Assembly: GCA_012932295.1 (NCBI GenBank)
Contig: JAAONU010000016.1
Location: 37,045,241 to 37,109,240, forward strand
Origin: Cyclina sinensis
Lineage: Eukaryota; Mollusca; Bivalvia; Venerida; Veneridae
Length of the DNA stretch: 64,000 nt
Reading direction: 5' to 3'
Both the position numbers and the translations under genes were made by a program. Within the stretch, counting starts at the first letter, position 1; the number at the start of each line of letters is the position of its first letter. Under the pieces are notes generated by a model that was not told where the DNA came from, ran no database searches, and was given only the letters and a program-made list of their open reading frames with translations. Shown here in pieces: positions 24,604 to 35,800 of this stretch.

Positions 24604-27600
24604 TCATTTCTTCCATATCTTGCTCCCCCTAGTATCTGTCGATTGGTTGGTCTCTGTCCGCAGACGACGTTCCCGTGCCAGTGCTAAATTCACTCTATCA
24701 AGCTTTTTTTCGAGCACTTGCCGTTTCACGTGTTCGGATAACTCTTCCTTTTCCGAAACCATCTTACAACTGAAAGGGTTATCGTTCGCCACCAGTTCAT
24801 CTATACACATGCACTTGAGGTCTGTAAGTCCACTTTTATCGGCAAGAATAAGGTATCTGATTGTCTCGTCGGTTGGTACACTGCCACACCGACGACCTTT
24901 CCTCTTTTTGTAGAAGGACTCTGTTATAGTCCAAGCACACGACTTTTTCAGTCCAGCAATATCATATTCCTCCGCCAAGAAGATTAAATTCATGGCTTCT
25001 TCATCTAGACAAAAGAAAAATAAATCTTTCGGTATCTGTTTATCTTTTTGCAAGTTTATTTTTGCGATAATCTGTATAAAAGCCTGTACGAGAGAAAGGT
25101 CTTACTTTCTGGACTTCTTATTTTCGTAAGTTTTACAGTAGCTTACATGTCTAATATTTAATAATTAAGTTGAACCAAGCTAAAAAGTAGTTCTTTAAAT
25201 AAGTAGTTAGCTAAAAATAGCACAACAACCTGATAATTCTTCTTTCTTTTTTCCTATAAACTAATTCTTACAAAGTAAGTCGAACAATTACCGGTGAGGT
25301 CTTTTGTGACTCGAGGATCGATAAAGGACATCAAGTCACAGACGTCCTCAAACTTTTTCTCGGAAAGGTCAAGGTCCTTACTGGCTGCTGATTTCGTCTT
25401 CCCTTTGCCCGGTAAATCGTCACCTAGAAGCTTCATAAACACTGGAGACGAATATGAGAGTAGGCAGCGATTAGAGTAAAGCTGTTTGTCACCAACCTGC
25501 AACATAGAAAGAATGGTATGAGATAAATGTAACACGGAGTAAATGACATGAGAGTTATCAGCTGCTTGTCTATAACCTGACAGGAAGTAAATAAAGTAGT
25601 TCACAAAGATGTTTGTCGCTAACTGGTAACACGAAGTAATTAACGGAGTTATTTCTAAAGTATGTCTGCTTATCTTAACCCTATTTTACGTAATAATAAA
25701 GGGAGATAAATGAAAATCATATGCAGCCATTTCAAATGGCCAGGCGTCACTAACTTGCAATTCAAAGTTTATAATGTCAATAATATGTAGAGTACAGTCG
25801 TTTGTCGTCAATCTGTAACACGGAAAACAAAGGGTTAGGGAAATAACTTCATTGATAAGTACGCTAACAATAGAGTACAGCTGATTGTATTCAACCTGTA
25901 ACACGGAGTATGAAAGCTTTAGAAGTATGTGAGGGAAATAAGAAAATACAGTTTTTTGTCTTATTTGTCTTATAACCGTAACGCGGAGTAAAATACTGAA
26001 GGTTTGAAATCTCGACAGTAGAAAGTTGTTTCTAGCCAACCTGTTATAAGGAGGACAAAATAATACTAAACTAATGTATAGTAGGAATTTCTGTTGACAT
26101 TTAGCAAAAAATCAGAGCAAGCCACTTTGACAGTTGCAAATGCACGTGAATTTTAAACATTATTATTAATATTATACAAGAACACATTACTGTACTGTGA
26201 ACGTAAATTGTGCAGTGAAATTGATCAATTACATGAAATTTTCCTTTTCATTCGTTGAAACATTCCTTTTTAAAAGCAATATCTGATTTTCAAGTTCAAT
26301 TTCTATAAAACTTTGGATCATCTATAACATTTAGCAAAAAAATCCTGAAAAAGAAATATTTGACTCAATACTGGTATACAACTTTTATGTTCTCTAATAA
26401 ATCGTGTATTCGTTAGCCTTTTATTCAGACAGAATGCTAATCTTCCTGGTATTAAAAAGAAATTAAACCTTGAATATATACTTCAATACACTGAGAAATA
26501 GTTTTGAGACTTCGTTTTTTTTCTCCGTATCGTAAATGTTTTGGATAATTAGTCGTAAAAATTATCTGTCTCTACGTCTTAACTGCCCTTATTTTAATCC
26601 AGTGAAAATAGTTTATATATTTAGTATTTAGAACCCTGATCAAATCCTTTATTTTCGGAATTTATCAAAAATGCCCTTGTGACGATTTTATTGTTTACGT
26701 ACTTTAGTAACGCACTATTTGATCAACTTCCGGTCTCATTTAAAGAAAAAAATATAAACAACGTGTCTGTCAAACCATCTCTGTTTTTCTAAAGTGATCG
26801 CCGAAGTTGTTGAAATACCAAAACAATGTTACAGCAAAACTGGCCAAATAAAATTAAGAAATGAAAGAAAGAACATGAAAGAAGATTGACATACAATAAA
26901 AGTTTGCAATCTTTCGGAAAGCGTGAGTTACGTACAACAATTGAACAACACAGTACACGTCAAATTTTGCCGACTAAAATTCTATGATTTGGGACTTTAC
27001 AATAAGCACGAAAAAGAACGAGTAGTTTTTTTTCTGAAATGATGTGATTTCTGTACCTTAAACCCCACCTCAACCCCTACCCCCTGCCCCCACTCCCTCA
27101 CCCTAATCCTTTAATATCTAAACGCTCTGGTACGGACGATGAATAAACCGAAATTGACAGAACGGTCAAGGTAGAGTGTACTAGTTGACCTTCTCGTGGT
27201 CAGTTTCGTTTTTCTCGTGCCATTGTGTATCTATTTTTTATTCACTCTTTAAACTTAGAGGAGAGGATGGTGAAACATGATAAATGTCAGGTGAATGTGC
27301 CAACTTTGTACCTAACAGCAGGTCTAGTACAAAAGAAAGCACATTCACTAATGAAGTATAACGAGTCCTAAATGGGTGGCATTGTTTATATGCCCATTAC
27401 ATGCCATGTTACATTAAATTTGATAGTATTATTGAAGATCAACATGACACTGGAACGCACTATTTTAAATGCTTAACAGAATGTATTCATACACAACTTG
27501 ACTGTACACGTGCATAAAACACCATAAATTTGAAAATTGTAAATTATAATCATTCAACATGCCCGAGATGTCTCCAGAGCGAAGTATGCTTAACCAAATA

Positions 27601-28297
27601 ATGAAAGGGTCAACTCATTTGACATAACACTGATTAAAATGGAAACTGTTCATTACATAACTTGATCAAAATGTACACTTGCTTGGGATATTAAAAGCAT
27701 AAATTATTGAATCACTATTTCTAAAATCCATTGAGCCCACCAAAATGATTAATGAATTCTCTTAAAACAGAACTAAGACTGTTAATCGCTGATTATACGG
27801 ATGTTGGGTCAAAATGATTCAGCATAATACTTATAACATAGATGCCATTAGGCTTATCAGCATAGTACTAACGTACCAGCAAAATGTTGCACGGTGTTTA
27901 CTCTTAATGATTTAATATTCCATTTTGTACAATAAAAAATGCTAAATTTCTAGGCAATATTTCTTCTGAATAATCAAACAGTTATTCTGTAAAGTAAAAA
28001 CGAAAAGGGTGGAAATATTTTACCCTTCAAATATTTTGGTTGGGTACATCTTTACAAGACACATACGTGTATATGAATCGAGTAAGACACACTGGCAAAA
28101 AGGCTATGTCTAAATGATACAAATCAGCATACCTTGATTGTAACATCAGAGAATTCATCTTGTTGAAAGAACGGCAGGGTCCTGTCCGGGCTCGGGGCAC
28201 GTTTCGGCTTTCCCCTTGGTTTGCGTTTGGGTTCCGCACCCCGGAGTGACGACATCTCACTCTGTCTTCGTGGTGAGGCCGGAGGTGACGACGCCAT
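24604..28297 (-). CDS. BTB/POZ domain protein, 256 aa
   Basis: BTB/POZ domains mediate dimerisation and often recruit cullin-3 or chromatin partners; which applies here cannot be told. Coding exons on the minus strand: 28297-28133, 25496-25292 and 25004-24604, all GT-AG with matching phases (0, then 1), 771 nt including the stop. Residues 1-42 are a Ser/Pro/Lys/Arg-rich, probably disordered head. The BTB fold runs from about 44 to 150: PFFQQDEFSDVTIKVGD, the LLSYSSPVFMKLL helix pair, FEDVCDLMSFIDPRVTKDLT, then MNLIFLAEEYDIAGLKKSC. Residues 150-256 are helical with a charged, coiled-coil-like end and no second domain (no Kelch, MATH or zinc finger) that I recognise. The start is the first ATG of the long exon; a possible acceptor (cacag) eight bases upstream suggests a 5' UTR intron. 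Tandem copies of the exon 2 acceptor sit in intron 1. Confidence 0.92.
25471..26056 (-). repeat. Tandem array of duplicated exon 2 acceptor sites in the BTB gene
   Basis: The true acceptor of BTB exon 2 and about 25 bases of its coding sequence (codons for V-G-D-K-Q-L-Y-S) recur as diverged copies through the adjacent intron, spaced about 50-85 bases. Plus-strand versions are agagtaaagctgtttgtcac (true site), agagtacagtcgtttgtcgt (near 25790), agagtacagctgattgtatt (near 25872) and weaker ones near 25555, 25605, 25660, 25950 and 26020. Most are followed by caacctgtaacacgga, which on the minus strand is tccgtgttacag|gttg. Several copies keep a usable AG. Only the copy at 25496 opens a BTB reading frame. 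Confidence 0.8.
26057..28132 (-). other. BTB intron 1, remainder; no gene seen
   Basis: AT-rich intron beyond the acceptor array. A C-rich patch near 27061-27110 (accccacctcaacccctacc) is the only compositional anomaly. No exon or RNA gene recognised. Confidence 0.55.
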
Positions 28298-30389
28298 TAA
28301 GGTCCCTGTGATAGAAAGGTGATTAATTGATGGTTAACACATTTTCTACTAAATTCTTTCAAATAATATTAAAAAAATACAGTACGCGCTGTATTCCTCC
28401 TATGTGTATGATAAACTGAGTTTGTTTCTTAAAAAATGGTAAAACAATTCAGACAAATAAATTGGTAGCCATTCTGTATTTCGTATCCTATTTATTTACT
28501 CAACAAAACCTTCCTTTACTCGTAGTTTTAATGAAAAGTACAAAGATAAGAAAAATGATTTATTTTCTAATTGTTCAAAGTTTGTTTAAAGTCAATACTT
28601 ACGTATCCGAAGAGTTGTTTAGAAAAAAATATCTCCACTGGTACTCAAATCATTTACAAAGATACTTTCAAAAAATAATAACGCGGATCAATTTAAATCA
28701 ATAATATCTCACACTAGTGAATCTGAGTGACAGTGGTTGCTAGGTCTATTTATTCTAATGTTTATAAAAACCATGTTTACTTTCAATTCACTCTCGAATG
28801 CAAGTAAATATAATCTCTTTCACTGATTTTCTATTTCAAGTGCCTTCTTCAGTTTATGAGTTTATAACGGGTGGGTGATGTCTAATGCAATTTATTTCAC
28901 TTCCATTGAACGGCTGTTAAGTTATGCAGCTAACATCAGTTAGATGTATGGTCCGTATCTTTTTAATACCTTCGACATGCTTTTATGGTCTTTTTTTAAA
29001 AAATTGTGGATAATCATTCATACGGTGTATTTATAAACGAAAGGACGAAAAAAATGACATTTGAACTTTTGATAAAATTTATAGGCTCTGCATTAATTTT
29101 ATCTAAAAATAATATCGTTAGAAATCGTGTAAATATGGGTGTATGCCGGAGTTGAAGCATCTAAGGGTTATCTTGTAAGAAATAAAAACTTCAGACAATC
29201 ACGCTCCAATGCAGTTTCAGTTGTCTACCTTGTAATATGAACGCCACAGCACTAGCCGGCCGTATAACTCATCCCCCGCCACCCCTCCAACCCTCACTTC
29301 CCCCCGCCAACCCTCTCCCCCCTGCACAATTTGACCTTGATCTCAACATTTGGCGCGCGTAATGGTCAGAGACGTAGATGTCTGTTTATTATTTGAACTT
29401 TTGATTTTTAGAAAACGTGCTTTCATTGACAACGTCGGAGAATTTTCAATAATTGCTTTGTCAAACAAAAGTTCCTAGCGACTGAACAAAGACAGCTCTG
29501 TGTATAATATCATATCAATTTTATTAATATTTACTTTACATAGTGCTGTCTCCGTCAATAGTTTTAGATTCGTTTGCCTTTTTAAAACATACGTCTATTA
29601 TTTGTATGTTTGTTTACAGCAAACCTATTTGAATGATATTCTGATTAGCATTTTTATGAAAAAATGAATTTCGAGTAGGGCGTTTCATACAATTACGTTT
29701 CTATTTGTCGAGAAAAAAAATCATGACTAAACCATATTCTAGTGGTGTCAAACTATTTAAAATGCAGCAATAATTTTTAGATAACCTTGAGAGCAGACAC
29801 TGTCTTGCATAAAACGAAAATAAAACAAAATAATTTATTCAAGACGCTTAGGGAACATATACAATAATAATAAAAAAGCTAAGTTTAAATCAGTTTTTCT
29901 TTGAAGTAATATATATATATTTTAGATTAAACTATATATATGCTGCAAATTATTTATGTGATATATTTGTTCTCTCTGTGCGTATCATCCTCTGCCTAAT
30001 TGTCTGGTTTAAATATTTACCCAGTGCACCCCTGATTGGGCTAGATCCGGGCAACTGGTAATTTGTCTTTGCATATTACATCTACTTGCCTTAAACATAT
30101 TTGCGAAAATGTTTAGAAGCAGTAATTATAATCCCACAGACTAGTTGAAGAGACCGTTACAAGAATGCATATAAATGTATGTAGTATTAATTCATATCGA
30201 ATTTGTACAACAGTAATAATGGTATGTATTTAAAATGATCCTTGATATGTTACCCAAGATTTCATTATTTTTTATTTATTTGTTTTTTTTTATAAAGAGT
30301 TTCATAAAATATGTAACTTATGTAGATCTATGCATTTCAATACCGTGTACATCGGCTCGATGCTTCTGATGTAAAACTCTTATAATCAA
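28298..30389. other. Intergenic upstream of the BTB gene; no gene seen
   Basis: It should hold the BTB promoter, but I see no convincing TATA box or CpG-rich stretch. A C-rich patch lies at about 29270-29325. Short open frames show no domain. Confidence 0.5.
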
Positions 30390-32300
30390 CAATCAAGAAC
30401 CAAGAGAGAACCAGTAACTTTAAATCCGTAAAGCTTCCATTTAAAGCCTACTGGAAATATTTAGAGTCGATCATGATTTTACTGACACCCTAGAGACAGA
30501 CCATAAGAAAACGTTTTACTCTTTCGTACAGCAAAGCAAAACCGTAAATAGTAGAATTTCACCCCTAAGCAGTAATGGCAAAACAATAGCAGCCTTCAAA
30601 TCAAACGCAAGCACACAGAACAGACAATTTGAATCAACTTTCATAAGGCAGGCTTCTCCAGTCAACCTCACACACTTGGCTAAATATTCACCAACAAGTT
30701 ATTTCATCAACAAAATTTAATGGCTGCAAGCCACATAACTGCAGAAGGTGTAGATTGACTTCTCTCAAGTTTGAGCACTCTAAAGAATCTGGCTGTGATG
30801 AAATGTCACCAAGAATGCTCAAGAACTACTCAAGGAAATTACCCTAAACTACTAATTATTATCAAAGATCACTATATACACGCATTTTTCCATATGACTG
30901 ATGACTGACAACATGTGGTTATTGCTCCTGTATTTAAGATAAAACTAAAGTCAAAGCCTAGTTACTTAGGGCCTATTTCCTTTGTTGAATTACTTCTAAA
31001 CTTTTGGAACATCTTATACTATGTCATAGTTTCACAGTTACAGTTTTAACACACTCTTCCGAAAACCATCGTCGGATACCAACGTCAACCAAATACGTTA
31101 CTCTCCATTCAATGTAGTGATAACGGAATCAGGTACCGTGGGCATCCGACGATGCCTAAAGCAGTAAAGATGGATATCAAAACACAGCAATGAGACCAAG
31201 CTATACAGAGAATTGTTTACAACCTAGAATATGGCCAAAAAAATTATATTATTGTTACCGACCTAAGTAAAGATTTCGATTATGTGGACCACCACTAGCT
31301 GGTACACAAATCGAAACGACTAGGATTCAACAGCAGGGCCACAACTTGAATTCAAAATGTACAAGAAAAAGATCTTGACAGATCCTGCTGTAACAAGAAA
31401 TCTGACAAACTACCTATTCCTTCTGGCGTCCTTCAATGTTCAGTTCTTGGTCTCTGTTTGTTTCTGGCGTAAATAAATGTCTAAAGTCTTGTCCGTCGGC
31501 ACTATAGTACACTTGACTGTTACGTCATAATCCTGCGTAAAGCTCCCGAAAATCGGGAGGAGCCGTGGTCGAGAATTTAGAGCGCTAGACTTTTGATCCG
31601 GGGGTCTCTAGTTCGAATTTCACCTGGCGTGAGAGTCTTGTGTGACCTTCACATTCCACACTTGAGGTGCAGATACAAAGCAGTCATCGAGCGGGATGAA
31701 TATAGATTAAAAAACTTACCTCCCTATTGATATGAAATAGATATTTTTAAACCAAGTTATTAGAAAAACGATAAGCTATGGAATTTTACACTGAAAATTA
31801 TGATATTCTGAGGATATCATCTACCCTTATGCACTACCTAAGACACAGGTTAGGTCAACTGATATTTATAAAAACCTAGGAGTCATATTTAGCAATAAGT
31901 GAACCGGTTAGAACAAACAAACAACATTACTAAGAAGGGAAACAAAACAATTAATCACAAGAAATATCAAGTTCAAGAATGAGAAGCTTAAAGAATCAGC
32001 CTACAAAACTTATATGGAAACCTTAGTATACGTATCCCATAATTAGATTTGAGATGGTATACAGTTCTGCGACAAGGTTATGTATGCATTTTCTATCCTT
32101 ACTCCAGCACTGAAAAAAAAACAACCAAACAGATGTGAGAAGAAATCGGACATCCCTGACTATACAAGACAAGGGATAATCTGGCCTTGGTGGATCACAA
32201 CCGTGATCATAGCAGAAACCAAAACTACCTATTCCCTTATTCAAGAACCCAGCTCCATAAGAACTCCTTTCTCGTGGCTTTACTGCTATGGATAAGTCTT
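30390..32300 (+). pseudogene. Decayed non-LTR retrotransposon (reverse transcriptase relic)
   Basis: Conceptual translation across frames gives the ordered blocks of a LINE-type reverse transcriptase: a WKY-like start near 30450, KFEHSKESGCDEMSPRMLK near 30765-30830, VTDLSKDFDYVDHH near 31255, SGVLQCSVLGLCLFL near 31420 (family consensus SGVPQGSVLGPLLFL), and DIYKNLGVIFSNK, KLKESAYKTY near 31860-32010. Stop codons and frameshifts interrupt every block and the catalytic FADD-type block is not legible, so it cannot encode an enzyme. Jockey-like clade is a guess from block wording. A SINE interrupts it at 31557-31725. Confidence 0.85.
31557..31725 (+). mobile_element. tRNA-derived SINE inside the retrotransposon relic
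   Basis: The head (31557-31628) looks like a tRNA: ggagccgtggtcgag (A-box region), gcgctagac-ttttgat-ccg as an anticodon arm with loop, and agttcgaattt as the B box, closing with cacctggcg. A unique body follows to about 31725. It sits between the SGV..SVLG block and the KNLGV block of the reverse transcriptase relic, so it was inserted later. Confidence 0.7.
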
Positions 32301-32340
32301 CTCGGCCCCCCACACCCCTTCCTAAGATTTGCAGTCTAGT

Positions 32341-32867
32341 GCACATTTACAGCTTTACAAATAAATATCACTCACAAATGAACTGTTTAAGTCAAATCAA
32401 CCACTTGTTGTTCCTGGCATGTACCTGCCAGTTATAATTGTTATAGATTGCTTAGTAGTATCGATATTGAAGCTGAAACGTGATACAGGTGGTCTGATTT
32501 TCTTATTGTTCTGTAAATGATCACTATTATGCAGTGATGATGAGTACCTATTATTGTGTTATATTTTCAGAGTCTGGTCTTCTTTTTATAGAATACTGTA
32601 TGTTGTCGCCTCCCTTCATCTGTCTTATGTATTCAAATGCTGGAATACATGCGACATGTTATATATATATTAAAGTAAAATTATTTGTTTCCAGTGATGG
32701 ACGCAAGTTCAGTTTCTTACAAAAAGGAAACTCGTTGCTTAGATGGAATATTGTTTTCAGGTAAAGTTCTGTTAACATGACATTTAAACATCAATGCCAC
32801 TTCATTTTTAATTTCATCACAGTCAACTGTTTTTCTTGAAGACGACGGATGTATCACTGACAGCCGT
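32341..32867. other. Short intergenic stretch; FReD gene 3' side
   Basis: No gene. On the minus strand an ATTAAA at 32807-32812, about 55 bases after the FReD stop, is a possible polyadenylation signal. Confidence 0.45.
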
Positions 32868-35800
32868 TCATTTTTTTCTGATCATTATTTTTGTTTTACT
32901 CAGAGGGTTCCAGCCATCAAATGTCTCCCATGCAGTCGCTCCATTTAAGTCTGCCGTGTAACATTTTGTCATTTTATACCACCAACCACCCTGTTTAGAT
33001 AAAATAAGACAAAGCATGTTATGTGTAATTATAACCACTTTTTCTATTAAAAAATGCAAGTGACCAACGACTAAAATACCACAGATGATTACTGTATCCC
33101 ACCACTAAGCAATTTCAAAATCATTTCGGTGACAAAGTTACAGATCATGTAAATCAGAGATTAGTCAATATGGTTCTAAACGAAGTACTTGTCCCGCCGC
33201 TCTTGCTGCGGAGACCATATTGTTGCTGTCGTCTTTAGTGGTAGTTATATTGGGGAAGAATGCTTACAGGAGAGTGAAAGTGTCATGATTACATACTATC
33301 TGCAGAAGCTCGTATGATTACAGAAACTGTGTAAGATAATATGCACAGTAAGACATTTACTGGCAAAAAGAACAAACAAGACATCGACAAAGTTTCAAAA
33401 CCAAATTATTGCGCGATCGTGACAAATGACACGATCAGGTTACCTTACTTTTTATGATGACTATCCCTGTCATTTCTGCTGAAAAGTCGGATAATTTCGT
33501 GTACTGTCATCACCAAGTTTGTGTTGAATACTTAACAGAAAAGGGAAAAATTTTATTTACTAAGAAGTTAACAAAACTATTAAGACAGACTGGTAATTAA
33601 GTTATCTAAAATACAGAACTAGTGTAGTTTTCGACAACCTTTAAGGGTTGCCAACTGCCTGGCATTTTAAAACTAAGTAAGTAAAAATCAAAATAAAATT
33701 CATACGTACTTGAGCATATGTACCACAGCCAATGTAAGTTACACCGGCATTAAAACCAGCACTAGGATTGTCGATGGTCGTAAACATGCCGCCATTGTGA
33801 TATGTAAAGGAATCACCTGGATTAACAAAACCCGGCGCATTGTCGTAGCTGTAGGCTCCAATCTTCAGTTTGTATCCTGTCATTCTGTCGTCTAATGCAA
33901 ACTCCTGTAAACATATCATTTTTGGAATACAAATATCTGAATCTGACCATGAAAACTGCTAAAATGAAAACACTGAAGGACAGAAGACAGTGGGGTTCGT
34001 CAAGAAGTACATAGAGCACTTACTCGGATTTTTTTTTACAGTAATTATCAGTTCATGCTATATATAAATATTTATGTTTATTTCAGAATACTTTTCAATG
34101 AATTGAAAATTATCACTTGAAAAATACAGATTTAGTCTTCATCGTAAAATTTGTATAATTAATCAGCATATAAAAACATAATTCGAGTCTGTTATTTTTT
34201 AAAACATGCCAAAACTTGCAAACGTATAGGACATTCGGTTTCGTGGACACTTTACTCAACTTTTGAGATTACCTGATAAATTGCAGCAGCTTTTACGCCG
34301 TCTCTCTTTTCCATTTCCATTCTTATTTCATATATGCCTGTAAAAGGTATTTAAAATATATTTGCTATCCTAAAACATAAATATTCAAATATGTATGACC
34401 TAGTTTTTAGATACTTTTTCAAAATTAAACCTAGTTATAAACAGAACCGTACATGAAAGTAAATGGAAACCATTAGTGTCGTTTCTGAGCAAAAAGTGTA
34501 TTAAAGTTACCAAGCTTCACTTAATTGCATCCACTTCCCTTATATCCTTACTTTTTTCATCAAGGAACTTATGACTTGTAATGATATTTCAAAGAAAAAA
34601 GCTGTATTTAAGCTAGATGGCAAAATTTTCTAAGGTTGCTAGCATAGGTAATATAAATTTGATAAAGATGATTTTCCTTGACAAATTTTAGTTGAAACTT
34701 CTTCATACAAAAACAATTAACTGTTCATAAAATTAGTACCTTGTTTTGTGAGTTTGTAAATCTTTTCCAGTCCTAGCCAAAAACTTTGAGCCTGGTCCAT
34801 AGTGCCAAACCCTTGTTCATAGTCTGTCCAAAGTTTTTTGAAGTCCGTGGTCTTCACCTCCATTCTGGATTGTATAACAGTCCAGCCTCCCCCATCTGTC
34901 TCCATATCACATAGTACTTTAAACTTCTCAGAACCTTTAATGAGAAAAACAAAAGAATTGATACTACACTGAAACATAAAATAATTATTTGGAACGATAT
35001 TTCTTATTCATTAACACTGGATTATGAGGAATTGATTTGTTGACTATATTCTAGTTTTTACGAGATTTCACGTAACTATATTTAACAATGTTAAAGCCTA
35101 TTCTTTTAAAAAAATGTGACCTGCTCTCGACTTCTTATGTTTTCGCCTAGATTCCGTACGTTTGAGTTCAATCTGATAACATTACATCCTCGACCTATCA
35201 GGGAGATCGTCTAGATTGGTTAGAATGTTCCGAGTACTGCCTTCAAAATCAATAAGATCACAGCTTGCACCATAGGTTTCATCAGTTTAACCATTTTTAG
35301 TCTTTCATGAAAATATAGCTTTTCACATATCTAAGCTTGGACTTATCTGTTACATAACACATGATGTTTGACAATACTTCTGTCAGCCATTTTCTTTTAG
35401 TTATCAGAATAGTTTTAACAGTATATTTGGAATGAAATATATATCACGTGACAGTTCTTACACTTTATAACAAAATGCTTGACTGATTATGTATTAATAT
35501 GACACATGATCCCACAGAGTAGAAATTAATATATCTTGCAAATAGTGAAATAAACGCACATATTTGTCCTATACAAAACATGAGGAGTTGAAATACTTAG
35601 TATATGTTATTTCAACAAAGGCAAAAAAGTGAACAGATAAGAAAAGGCAGCTCAAACGATTTAGAAAGACAATTTTACAAACATTCCTGATAAAGATGTT
35701 GAACGTTCTTATTTCAAAATTAAATTTCCCTTTTTTAACAAAGTTCTATATCTTAACTTTACAATGATTTTATTATCCAATAAAGGGTTGCTCAACAAAA

